Below are positions 1 to 12,014 of a stretch of DNA of 64,000 nucleotides, piece by piece. Below the pieces are notes generated by a model. It did not search any database, had not been told where the DNA came from, and saw nothing but the letters and a program-made list of their open reading frames with translations. Source of the DNA: Pipra filicauda (Eukaryota; Chordata; Aves; Passeriformes; Pipridae); the NCBI RefSeq assembly GCF_003945595.2, contig NW_024103862.1:558001-622000 (forward strand), given 5' to 3'. Every line of letters starts with the position of its first letter. Within the stretch, counting starts at the first letter, position 1. The position numbers and the translations under genes were made by a program.

Positions 1-3000
1 TCTCTTGGGCCACATTTGGGTTACTGTTGAGCAGCTGTAGAGACGCAGGTTTGAGATTACGGATTTATTATGTGTAGTGAGCACGCTCAGGCTTGCCACG
101 GGATGCTGGGAACTCAGCCCTTTGTGCTGTCTTTGTATTTGGATGAATGATATCATCTTAGTTAGGACAGTCTGCCCTCTGTCGCTGTTGTATTTAGCTG
201 TCTGTGTGTTGCTTCCTATTTTCTTACATGTAGAAGGATTCTTCCCATCCTGGCGTGCCTCCGGAAGAATCACCTGCCTCTTCTGTCTTTCATTCCCAAA
301 AGGGGCAGCAAACATTCGTGACAAGCAGATATTACCCTTTTGTCCAAAAAATCCAATCCAACCCCAAAGTGACAAAAATCTCCACCAGCTGCATAATATA
401 GGAGATTCCTAGATTGCCAAGATATTTCTGAATGATGTACCACAAATTAGAACGCTCAATATGTTTCTTATATTGCACAAGCACACAAAAAACATTATAG
501 TTTTGTGCTCAGGCCTATTGAAATAAGCAGAGGCCTCCTTTCCTCAGATAAGCAGACATAAATATCCATCAATACCTCAAACACTTTTCAACTATTATGC
601 TTCTGAACAATTTTAAACTTCTGGGTAGTGCACAGATAAGCACTTTATGGACAGTTAGGCAGTCGGAAATTACTATTGTGTGATTTCTACTGATCACACC
701 ACCAAACAAAATATGCTCCTCAGCTGGCAATCTACTGCCTGAAAGAAGCATTAAACTCTATTTTGGATTCAGTTCCTCAGTGTATGTATCTCCCAGTAGA
801 ATTCTTTTCTCTCTGCTTTATCCTGCCACATACGACAATGTGCTCGCTTTTCTACTTTTAAACCTCTCAGATTTTGAAAAGTACTTTAGTTATGATGAAA
901 CAATAGATTTTTTTTTTTCCTGAGAAGTGTTCTCCATTATGACTTTTTGCAGTAATCTTTGAACTGTGTAAGGCACTGCTACTGCTCTGACCAATGACCT
1001 AAAGGTTTGGCCAGAAAGCTCGTCAGCAACCAGGTTTGTGCACTTCTTCCCTTCCTGTAATCATTGTGAGGGAACATCTTGCACAAAGGTCCACAGTGCC
1101 CTAGGGTTGTCTATTTTTGTACTCAAAATGGAAAATATCTGGTGATGAAGCTACATCTCAAAAGTAAATATTGTATAAATGCTCACATACCAGAAACAAT
1201 AATCTGGTCCTCACCTGGCATCTTTGTGAGCATGGGGAAAGAAAACTCCAGAAAGTACCTGGACTTCTCAAAAATGTTACAAGCTTATATTGGGCAACAT
1301 GTGCCAGTGATCAGAATGACATGCTAAATGATCTACAGCATAAGGAAGGAGACTGAATGCAAAAGTGTCTGTACCATCAGAAGTTGATTTGACGATTATG
1401 TCAATTACTTTTGGCACTAAGCTTCCTGTGGGTTATTTTCTGATTGATCTTTTGGCCATCTGTGACTGTTTCCCTATCTGTGCTTATTTTTGGAGAGATT
1501 TAATGTATACTTTGGCTATCATAAATCATTCAAAATTTTTTCCCATGTGGAATATCTATTTGTAGTGTTTGGGTCAGCTTTGATTATTCCTTCTCCCTCT
1601 CAGGCAGTAAATGCTGTTGCTGAGCAATAACATTAGTCACAAAAAAGCTCCCTCAAACCAATCTTGATGTAATTTGCCAGGAAAACCCAGCCCTATACAT
1701 TTTTGTGCAGTGCACTTTTTTTTCTGGAACATGGTTTTTATCTCCAAGTTTCTTTCAATCCTGTTGAGTTACTCATGCTAAATAGGCTGCTGTAGCAACT
1801 TCTGCATGCTAATGTGTCAGATATTGATGCTATTTACACGATATCTCATTTAAGAGCTTAAACACACATCTTTTAATGTTGCAGCATTTACAGATTCAAA
1901 GATGGCAGAGAGAATGGCATTATGCCACTTACTATCATTCCTTGTTTTGCTGTGTGACAACACAGAGTGGCAGCTTCACACTTATTTTAAACTCTTTTTT
2001 TTTTTTTTGACTAAACATACTGGTAATATCAGGTTTCATTTTATATCCTGGGAGATATCTGCGGAGTACACAAAGAAATGGATTTATCAATTTTTTCTGC
2101 ATTTGTTTGTAGAACTGGAAGTATTGAATCTTGAAAGGAATGGAACTGAAATGTCTAAGAATGGAGTTCAAAATTAACTAGTTGCCAACAAAAATATGCA
2201 TTTAAAAAACCCTACCAAGAGCTCGGTGGCTTTAATTTTAAAAAAACATTTCCTTTTTCTCTCCTAACTCAGTATTACTTCCGTGGTACGGTGTGGTATC
2301 ATAATTATACTTTCCCTCTAGTCTGTTGTAGAATCATCTAGGAAAGCAGATCAGATAAGATGTGAAATGTGAGGAGAGGCAGAGGCTTTCAAGCCTTCTT
2401 TAGTCATTAAAAAAAAAAGTGAAAATGGTGCAAACCCTTTTTTTTTCTCCCTGCCTTTACAGATCACCTTTAAAGGTTCCCGTTGTCCTCCATTCACATC
2501 AATTGTGAGCAAACTATTATCTTTATGGACTCAGGATGCTAGTTTCAGGCTTGCAGTCCCTAAGCAGTGATGTCCATCAAGTAACCTTTTATTTATTTAT
2601 TTGAATGCTTCAGCTCCTGAGACTCAGGTCTGCCCAGCGTTCTGACAATCAGGGTTAATTACTGTAATGTTTCTCTGGCAGGTCCTCCTTAAAACATCTT
2701 AGCAATATTGTAGCTCATCCAGGATAATGTTGATTGGTACCTGCACAGGACTTTGTCAGCATATTACTTCCACTTTGTGCATATTGGGCACTTGCAATTT
2801 GAAGTGCTCAAACCAATTTTTAGCACAGATAAGCAGCTTGAAAGACAGATTCTCTGATAACAATCAAAACCTATGATCCGTGGCTTTCTCAGGTACCTTC
2901 TTGTTTGCTGGATACTCTAAGACTCACTTCACTGAATACCTTATTGCTTCATCAGTCTGAAGGCAGCACAGTACATCTTGTTTCTCACTTTGAATATTGA

Positions 3001-4298
3001 TGTGAAGTAAGTCTCAGTTTGACTACGTTTGTCTAATTTAAAATACCCTAACAAACAAGTTTTAGTCTACTGCCAGGAAGGGTCTTCCTGTCCTCCTCAT
3101 TAATTGTTTTTTATAAGGGTGACTTACTTTGCTCCACTACAGAAGCCAGATGACCATTCCTTTACTATCTCTACCTCTTGGGTTGTCCACGCAACATCTC
3201 AGATCTCACGACTAGACTCTTAGATTAAGACCAACCCTGACTGACAGCAAATAAAGTTGGTAAGATATAGATCTTCTAAGCACTGACCTACTGAGGCGTG
3301 TAGTTAAAGCATGTGGAAGTCCACCTGTGTGCAAACTGCTCCACTGAGAAGTGCTCAGAGGATGTACTCATCTGTCTTTGCTATAGAGTGGTTACCTGCA
3401 GCTGAAAACAGAGTAGCAAGGCTGTTTGAACTAAGCACACCTCAAGACTTTCAGTCACAGGCATAACAAAGAAAATGACCTAGGTTTCATTCCTTAGCCT
3501 TAGCCTTTTGCGAGTGGAAATAATTAGGCTTTTAGAATAATATCTGTGTAAGTCTGTGAGACCAGTGAAGATCTGCCTAAGATAATCAGTGGGGAGTGCT
3601 GAGCAGAAGCCAAAGAAAGTCAGGCTGCCACAGGCTAAAAAAGCCCATAGGTTGCTCTAAAGTGTGGTCTGTAAAAGTAAGCAGTTAGGAAACTCTCCCA
3701 GCAGCTCATAATGGCTAAATTTATCACTGATTGAGAGTAAAAGTAAATTACTGTTGATTACTTTAATTCTTTCTAAGGTAGTCCCTTTTATTTAGGGAAA
3801 ATTCCATCTATTTAGTTTTATTCTTGAGTGCTTCATATCAACAGTGCTCAAACAAGGACTGAAGATGTGATCCAGAAGTAGCACCACTTTGCAACTTCAG
3901 CCTTGTAAAGGCACATTCGAGCTATTGACATAATTACATGCAAGCAATGCTATCAAGTATTAAGTTGCAGCTCAGGCGACCTCCTTCTGCTAAGCTCTTC
4001 TACAAGTGACCTATGAGTAGTCTTCGTATTTAATTTCTTGCTGATAAAATTCAGTTTATTGCATCCAAATAAAAGCACACGAAATAACAAATGATACCAT
4101 TTGACCATCTAACTAGTCAGCATTATGTAGCCTTTCAGTTATGCCAGTACACTAGATCAAGACATTCAGTCGACTGATAATTTGACATTTAACTCGTTAC
4201 CTAAAGGCATGGGAATGACCAATGATGAATGAGAAATGTCTAAATATATTTGTGCAGCTGGAATAGTACAAACCAACATCTCGGTCTAAAGACAAATG

Positions 4299-4324
4299 TC
4301 TCAATTAAATGGGTTTAATTGAGA
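4299..4324. repeat. perfect inverted repeat, 11-bp arms, 4-nt loop
   Basis: The arms TCTCAATTAAA (4299-4309) and TTTAATTGAGA (4314-4324) are perfect reverse complements around the loop TGGG. The arms carry TAAT/ATTA homeodomain-type cores. It may be a regulatory palindrome or chance in AT-rich DNA. Confidence 0.85.
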
Positions 4325-5602
4325 ACAAAGAAAAAGTTCATTTTGTGGTGCATGTCCATTTCTTAGGAATTAAATGTAATAATGACTCATTGTTATGTAA
4401 CAACAACAAAAAGATGTCTTACTTTTGAGCACAGTTATGTTCAGGGAACTGAAGAATTCAGGCTGAAACTCTCAAAAGAAAAAACCCCAAACCAAATACT
4501 GTTATTCCCAATAAAAGTAGAAGGGCTGTGGATGCCTAAATCCTGCAATTTCATTTGAAAATACCAATTTCAGGGTCTAGAGACAGTTTTGATTTATACT
4601 GAATAAAGGTGTGATCAAGTGCCATTTGTAGCCAACTGCAGGTAACCAGAACTGTGCTGGGAAAGTACTTAGCTATATTTTAGATAACACAGGAAAAAAT
4701 GTTAGAGTACATTAAGGTAAGCAAGATGTCCATGTGAAGCATCTATTTTTTTTTTCCAGTGTTATATTGGTAGAAATTAATGACTCTTACCTTTTTTTAA
4801 ATAGGGCATAACTTAATGGTCAGCCTCTCATAGCATTTCTCAAGTCAGTTTCCCCCTCGCTGCCTCAGGTCAAACTACTGTTTTCTTTCTCTAATTATTC
4901 ACAGTTTTAACACAACTGAATGTTCAAAATAGCTTGTACATGGAATACTAAAGATTGGACACACAGCTTATTCTGATGTTATACAATACACATGAGAGTA
5001 CTAGGCACGAAAGTAGCATGCCATGAAGTTAGATACATTGTAAGTATATAAATATCTCAATTAATAAGGCTGATTCTACCAACTGTCCTTCATACCAAGG
5101 AAGACACTGAGGTCAGGAGAACTGTCTTCCTTGATTCTCGGTTGAATATATATCATACTGGCCTCTTTAGAGGTGTTCTACAGTAACCTGAAAGAAAAAG
5201 AGTCCAGAAACCCAAAGCAAGAAATTTTGCCCTAAAGCTTTACTGCTTATCTACTAAACACCAGTGCACACTCTCTTGTTCATTGGAAGGGTGAAGCAAG
5301 ACTTCAGTTTACAAACAAATGTAAGAAACGTAACCTAAAAGGCTTCTTACAAAGTTTTCAATGGGCTGAGAGTACGTAATTTGTTGCTGCAGATCAGATG
5401 GTGTTTGGTAATCCACCCAATTCCTTCCCCCGTGTGTATTTTTGAATCGGATTCTACTACAAAGAATTTCAGTAAAAGAATTTATATCGACATGTAGCAA
5501 GGGCTTGGGAACAAAGGAAAAATCTGAGAAGAGAAGGAAAATGCAGTTGGGGAACTAAGCGGTGATGAAGGACTGCAAAAAAAGACATCTGCTGTGGAAA
5601 GA

Positions 5603-5634
5603 AGTTTCACATGCATTAGTTTGCATGTGAAACT
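5603..5634. repeat. perfect inverted repeat, 13-bp arms, 6-nt loop
   Basis: The left arm AGTTTCACATGCA (5603-5615) and right arm TGCATGTGAAACT (5622-5634) are exact reverse complements separated by TTAGTT. It would form a stable hairpin. Its function is unknown, and it is not part of any transposon I recognise. Confidence 0.9.
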
Positions 5635-5839
5635 CATGCAAAGGTCTAATGTCATCTCAGAGTAAAGCCTGAAAGAAACAGTTATTTTTTTCAGTCAGCA
5701 TTTTGATCAAAACATGTTTGCTTACAGTTACTGCCTTTAGGAGAGGCTTTATGAGCAGTCTGAGCCATGGAAGTGCTTGAGAGCACTGTAACCTCCAAAG
5801 TAGCCTGTAACCTTCCAAAAAAAAAGTTGGATTAATAGG

Positions 5840-6435
5840 CTCACAAAATAATTGAGATTGGCAGGGATCTCTAGAGGTCTTTAGTTCAACCTCTTGCTCA
5901 GAGCAGGCTCAGCTATGAGATCAAATCACATATCTCAGGACTTTATACAGCTGGGTCCTGCAAACCTTCAAGTGCGAAGATTGCATGAGCCCCTAGACTG
6001 CCTCTTCCACTTGTGGGCTGTCCCAGTTCCTCTTATTTAAATGTATGCTCAGTCGTTTTTCCTCCTGCCACATACTGCTGTGAGAAGCTCAGCTTGGTAT
6101 CCTCCTGGTGGGTCTTAGAAGGCCCTGCTTAGTTCCCCCAGAGCTTTCCCTTCTCAAGGGCAAACAAATCCAGGTCCCTCAGCCTCTACTCTATAAGGCA
6201 AGTGCTTCAGACCGTGACCATCTTAGTGGGCCTCCACTGAATTCACCCCATTTGATCCATATCTTTCTTGTACCAGGTGGCCCAAAACTGGACACAGTAC
6301 TCTACATGCCCTCCAAGGAGTGCTGAAAAAAGGGGACTGATCACTCCCTTTGATGCATTGACCGTGATGCCCTTGGTACAGCCTCAGGTGCTGTTGGCCT
6401 TGTTGGCCCCCAGGTGAGCACCTTCAACCTCTCTC
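5840..6435 (-). mobile_element. CR1 LINE fragment, old, 3' portion
   Basis: Read on the plus strand, this begins with the reversed CR1 3' end (a degraded 'cacagaat..gttgagattgg' type start, then 'agggatctctagaggtc') and continues through blocks typical of the reverse strand of avian CR1: 'ccctcagcctctactctataagg', 'ggcccaaaactggacacagtactc' and 'gttggccttgttggccc'. The element therefore lies on the minus strand and represents the 3' part of ORF2 plus the 3' UTR. Many substitutions and small gaps mark it as an old insertion. No open frame remains; the 72-codon plus frame at 6108-6326 is on the wrong strand. The right boundary is approximate. Confidence 0.88.
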
Positions 6436-9400
6436 TCTATAAGGAGTAAACAAGCCACTGGTGGCCCCGCTTTTGAATCAGTAATACTGAGCTCTGCCCT
6501 GAATTCAGCTGACAGCTCCAGATATGCTACTTGGGGTCTGGAAAAGAAAATATTATGCTCATTTTCTTCTTAAGTGTGCAGTTTTCTTTAGCTTAATGCT
6601 AGGGACAACAAAGTGCCAATTTCTTTCCTCTGACCATATGTTACATTTTCTCCTAGCTCATCCCACTCCTACAGCGTTTTTTTTCCCATTGTAACCAAGG
6701 CACATTTTAAGAAATTATATTACATGAACTCTACACCCAGGAAATGTTCAGAGGTACCTGAGGTTAAAATAGCGCTTGTTGAGCTCATGAATAGAAAGCA
6801 TGCACACTGCCCTGGGAATACTGATTTTTTTTTTTTTTTTTTTTTGGAAGAAACTGGACTCTTTTCATAGGTTCAACCACAGCTAAACCAGCTTTAATTC
6901 AGCAGTAGCCTGCCTGGGATGTAAGGTATAATACCTCACTTTGAGCTGTCAGAACTCCTGGTGCCTGAGCTGTCCCTACAGCACACTGCAGTCACTTCTG
7001 TGCAGTGCAGGCATATCAGTAGTTTGTATGAGATATATCTCAAGTGTGTTGTAATGCCTTCTGGGTAGCTGCTGGAACTAAGAATGAGCTAATATACTCT
7101 CTCCCTCTGCCAGACTTATTAGTTTAGAATGAGTGTTGTGAAGACTACAGCTACATGTCTGCCAATACAGAGATTTGGGGTTTGCAGTTGGCTCAGGGAA
7201 TGGGAAGTGTGAGATCAAATCTGTCTGAAAAAATACCCTGTAGATATGCCCTACCACAATCTCACAGCTCAGTTAAGCTGTGTTGCCTGTTCTATTTTTT
7301 TTCCTTCCCAGTTAATTTAAGGTTTTGTTTATCTTAGAGGAACATAAGTGAATTTTCATGCTGAGATGTGTACTTTGTTAAATAAGAAGCTTATTCTATA
7401 TTATAGTTTCTCTTTCTTCCTTTTACAGACCTGCGCCAAAAATCACAGACCTCTGTTAATTTGAGCACACCTACACTGGAACTTAAACAAGTTGTCCACT
7501 GAAGACTGAACTTTTCCTGTGCTTATATCCATACAGGTATTTTCTCTATCTTCCAAAATCCACAAATACCCACCCAGGTGATATGAACTGCTGCTTTTGC
7601 TTCTTTACATGCACAGGGACATGTCTTGAAAGCTGATAGGCAGATTGAAAGGAGGTGAGAGAACTAAAAAAGGATCTTGGTACAAGTTAGCTTGTTACAG
7701 TAGGTTGCCTACACCACATGAGGAGGTGACTCATGAGTAAGCAACTGCTTCATACAAGAGTAACTCTTCGAAGTATTTTGCAGAAATGGGTTTTTTTGCA
7801 TTCTGCTCATGATGGGGCAGGACCTCGTGTCTTATACTAGTGCCACACTGGACTATTTATCACATGGAATATCGTGTTTAACACACAGGTCTGATGTCAT
7901 TGCTAGAAATTGTATGAACCTGCTATATAAATGCAACCTTGTGTGAAAATAATGCCATGTATCTCTATTTCTAGTAAGAAAGTCTGATGTGAATTTTAAC
8001 TGAAAACAAAAAGAGTCTTCCTTATATGCAAAAAACCCAAGGCTACCACCCAGAAATTCCCTCAGGGAATACAGTTGCTAACAAAAACCCTAATGTTTTA
8101 AGTGAATTCATTCACAGAAAATGTACTGCAAATTTCATGAACTCTGCTTTATGTTACTGGAGAGGAAGAGCTGTAGGTTAGAATTTGTTAATGAAACAGG
8201 ACATGTACTGAATAAATGCTGAATATTCATCCAAATAAGTGTTATTCCATGACCACAAGCTCTAATTATGTCAACACAAATATGGTAGCATCAAGAAAAA
8301 AAGAAACCTTAATAAAATTCAAGCAGCTCCATGAAAATAAAGTGACATTGAAGCTAAAGGGCATGGAAGTTGAAATAAACAAATTACAAAAAAAGCTATA
8401 TATTTCAATGCAGTTTCCTTTTGTTTTTAAACTAGCTATTATTATGAGCAAAATTAGCGCCATTTCAGAAAAAATAGATTTTTTTGGTTTTTTCAGTGTG
8501 CAAAATAGGGCATACAGTAGCACTTTCCTAAGATTTTTTGAAAACTGCTACCACTTGTTAAATCATTTTTCCTCTTTCTAAATAAAAACTTTGATTCTGG
8601 AAAGTACTTGACAGTGTTTAAAATCCTACTCCCTCTGAGTCCAAATGGAATTTTGCCATTGACCTCAACGGATTAAAACTTTATTTTGCTTCTGAAAATC
8701 TTGTCCGTAATAGCATTATCCTTTTATTCCAACATGTCCATAATCAACTGCTTATTAAACTTCCTTGGTCTTATCTGATTTTTTTTAATAGCAGAAAGAG
8801 GAAAAAAAATAATCAATCTCTTAGACAGCCACAAACATTTCCAATTTCTAATTGCAAGTGTTAGACTGGGAAGAGGTTCTAATCAGTCTCAGCAACCTTC
8901 TTGGTTTACATCATATCATGAGCTTGATGCTGAAACACTGAGTGCTTGCAAAAGACTGCTGAGAAATGATTGAGACATTAAGAAATCTGTGTAGGGTGTT
9001 TTCACAAAAATTTCAAATCAACAAGAAATTCGAGATAATCATGACAGTTTTGATGAGCCAGATCAGACAGAGACATAGTTTATCAAATGCATTTCTCTGT
9101 ATTGTTTTATTAGCTCAAGACATGAACAGTACCAATCAGAGTCTGAAAAACAGATCTTGTGGTTGGTGATAAGTTTTCAAAGATTTTGGAAGGAAGGAGA
9201 TGATGTGTCCCATATAAATAGAGATGTTAAAGTGTTTTAAAGCATTACACGATAATAAAGACATAACCAGCAAGCAGCTCTTTCTTGACAATGAAAAGGG
9301 AAACAGAAAAAGCAGGATCTGGAGAATTTCTCTGCAAGTTTCCTATAGGAATACATAAGCATTAGTTAGCGAAGGGCCTCTTTCTATTATTGCCCTGCAA

Positions 9401-11212
9401 CTCAATTAAGTTGCTCTCACAGGGGCTGGGATAGACCCTGTATGGCCTTCTCTTTCCGAAAAATCATCTAACTTCTACATCTACCCTGAAATTTAGAGTT
9501 TCCATTTTCACTAGAATTGTTAGAAAAATTATTAGTAATTTTGAACTTGTACCCTAATATATCTAAAAAGCTTATTAAGATTTTTAACTCCCATACTGAC
9601 ATATAAGTATAGAAGATCGTTTTGCTAAAAGTAACACATAAAGAAGACAATTCAGGAAATGGCAAGTCTTAAAGACCATGGGTATTGTCTTCTGAATTTA
9701 AGGTATTTCCAGCAGCAACACATTTTGATCATAGCTGGTTCTCTGTGGCTGATAGGCTAACACCTATTAATCTGTATTGTCAGTGTGGCGGGGCAAGAAT
9801 TTTACTGCCTCCATTCCTGGATGATGTTACTTGACTTGGTGTTCAGTGAGCGTCTTTCTAATTTGTCCTCAGAGAGTATCTTATATGATAGAGAGCTATA
9901 TATTGTGTGTTTTCATCCACAGCTCTCCCTTTTTTGTGTCTTCTACATGTGCTGTTAAGAATTTCAGTAGTTCACATCAAATTCAGTCTTGCTTCCAGAT
10001 TTCATAACCTCAGTAGGATCAGGTGTAGGATTCCGGCAAGATAAAATTCATGTCTGAGTCAGCACATGGAAATTCCCTCCAAACTCTGGGATTCCTGCCA
10101 ACATTTTCAGTATTGCTTAGCAGCTTCCATCAAGCAACTTTGAATACAAACATCAGCTTCTACAGGCTCTACATCTCCCAGTTTTTGCAGAATTTACAGT
10201 TGCTCTGTACAGTGAAGGAGTCTATGATTTATAAGAGCTGATGAAACAAAACTCTGGAGCAGACATAAGGTCTGTGTCTCTAACAAAGTGAGATTTGCAT
10301 TCCTGGTTTTCCCTCTAATGCTTCTATTCATCTTAGATCACCGGCTTTGCTTTCTGTCTTATCCATTAGTCACACTAACTTGGTATTTCTAACATGCTCT
10401 TATAGGGACAAACATTCCTACTTTCTTCAGGGCTCATCCAACCTCTTTATATTCAGTGATAACTGCTGGGGGTAAGCAAGAAAGAGGATTCACCAAACAT
10501 TCCTCTTCCAGAGAAAACTCTCTTGTGAATAAAAGCCGCCAATTCCTTTAGTAATGTTTGCAGCCTTTTTTATAAACAAACCAGCTGAAAGCATTGTTAT
10601 TTGAAAAATAGTCACAGAAAGGAAAAAGCGTCTACTTTTAATGGGAATAAATATTCAGGAGATTATTCACTCTGCACCAGTTTTAGAAAGCCTTTTTATT
10701 ATTCTCCAAATAAATTGGCAGTGGGAAAGGAGGAAGCAAGGACATGGTATTCATAGAGAATGTGAATGTAGTTCATCTCCAAAGTATGATGCTTAGGTTA
10801 TCATGACAAATAACATCATGTGATCACTCATATGATGAATGCAAAAAGTATCTACCATGGCTATGAGTTTGCACATTTAGTACAAGTTAGAATTTATTTC
10901 TGATGAGACAAATACAGACTGTGTGTGTCAGTTTAACATTGTCTGACAAATAGCAGTTGTATTCAAATATTTGACACAGGGGGCATTAACCCTGGAGTAG
11001 GCTTAGTGCTTGTCCATTTGATTTATATGGAGCTCCATTTTTCATTCTGGCTCCTGACAGAGAATTCCCAAATGAAAGCAACTGAAATAGCACCACAGAG
11101 AAGTATTATCTCCCACTCAGGTGCTGATTCTCCTTCATCACAATAATCAAGCTATTCTCAGAGGGTTCATCTAGCAAAGGTTGGAAATGAGATCTGTATC
11201 CGGTATTCGATT
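6436..11212. other. AT-rich non-coding DNA
   Basis: I recognise no gene or transposon. There is a 21-T run at 6825-6845, which looks like a simple homopolymer because no adjacent SINE or retrocopy body is recognised. The longest open frame (8216-8581 plus, 121 codons) is lysine- and phenylalanine-rich, low in complexity and without a domain. It overlaps an opposite-strand frame of similar quality, as expected of AT-rich chance frames. Confidence 0.6.
6825..6845. repeat. poly-T tract (21 T)
   Basis: Uninterrupted T run seen directly. No retrotransposed body is recognisable on either side, so it is treated as a simple repeat. Confidence 0.9.
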
Positions 11213-11270
11213 CTGCTCTTTATTAAACGGGACTCGAACCCATCCACCTCAGAAGCTGCACACCAGAGCA
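11213..11270 (-). repeat. decayed tRNA-like fragment (possible tRNA-derived SINE remnant)
   Basis: On the minus strand, plus-strand positions 11243-11227 read ATGGGTTCGAGTCCCGT. This is a canonical T-arm: a 5-bp stem (A-U, U-G, G-C, G-C, G-C) and the loop TTCGAGT, which also matches an RNA polymerase III B box. The outer ends TGCTCT (minus, from 11270) and AGAGCA (minus, to 11214) can pair like part of an acceptor stem. The space 5' of the T-arm (about 27 nt) is too short for a D-arm plus anticodon arm, and the T-arm is not directly next to the putative acceptor strand. It is therefore not a functional tRNA gene. It could be a tRNA-derived SINE relic (MIR-like), a tRNA pseudogene or coincidence. 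Confidence 0.4.
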
Positions 11271-11964
11271 GGATCATGGGAGAGATACTTTCATAATTTT
11301 TATCCTTAGAAAGTCATAAATAAAGCTGGAAAGTAAGCCATCAAGTATTACTTTCTAATCTAGTGATCAAGACATCTACTTCAAAGGACACAGTCCTCTG
11401 AAGGGGAGGACCATACCCAAAGGTTCACATATTCTATGTGAAATTGGTCATAGGGCAAAATGAATTAAGCAGTTCTTCTCCATCAGTTTTGTCTCCTTAG
11501 GGGCCTCTTGCTCTGCTACTATAAATTTTCAGTGATTATATGGACATTGCAAACAAAGAGTACTCAAAACAAAGAGTAGTACTGGCTAGTTCTTTTTATT
11601 GCCCAGGAATATATTATAGATGTGGGAGGGAAGGAGGAAGCCCCAAACCAAGACACTCTAAACTTTCACTTCTGCTTTCAAAAATGGTTTTAAATAAAAG
11701 TGTTCTTGGTCCACTGTACCTTTTTTCTGTGAAAGTGTCCAAAAGTGCAGAGGCAGATATGTACATTTTTGAAGAGGCAGGATTTCAAAGGTTGGATTAG
11801 CAAAACTCTTCTCACAGGTTGCTTTTTTTAGTTTGAAGCATGTAACTCCCCATTAACTAACTCTGTAGTCATCACTGAACACAAGGCAGGATCGACTGTT
11901 TCTGTGGCACATCACCAACAGTATAAAGTAATGTATTGCTCTTGGAACTGAATGGAAATACTAC

Positions 11965-12014
11965 AATACCTGAGTCCTAGAAAAAGCAGAATACTTGAGT
12001 CCTAGGAAAATACA
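11965..12014. repeat. two-copy imperfect tandem repeat, period 25 bp
   Basis: AATACCTGAGTCCTAG (from 11965) recurs as AATACTTGAGTCCTAG (from 11990), followed by similar A-rich and CAG sequence in each copy. It is a local duplication with a few differences. Confidence 0.75.

Larger units (their letters stand above)
1..5839. other. AT-rich non-coding DNA, no gene recognised
   Basis: I see no recognisable gene, exon or transposon here. Open frames of up to 111 codons (for example 77-412 plus and 1079-1327 plus) have no domain, no biased codon use and no convincing splice context, so I read them as chance frames. The stretch has ordinary short poly-A and poly-T runs and two clean short inverted repeats, listed separately at 4299-4324 and 5603-5634. 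Old, unrecognisable repeats could be present. Confidence 0.6.

Noticed and set aside
8216..8581. 121-codon plus frame, lysine- and phenylalanine-rich.
   Set aside because: Low complexity, no domain, overlapped by an opposite frame; typical of AT-rich chance frames.
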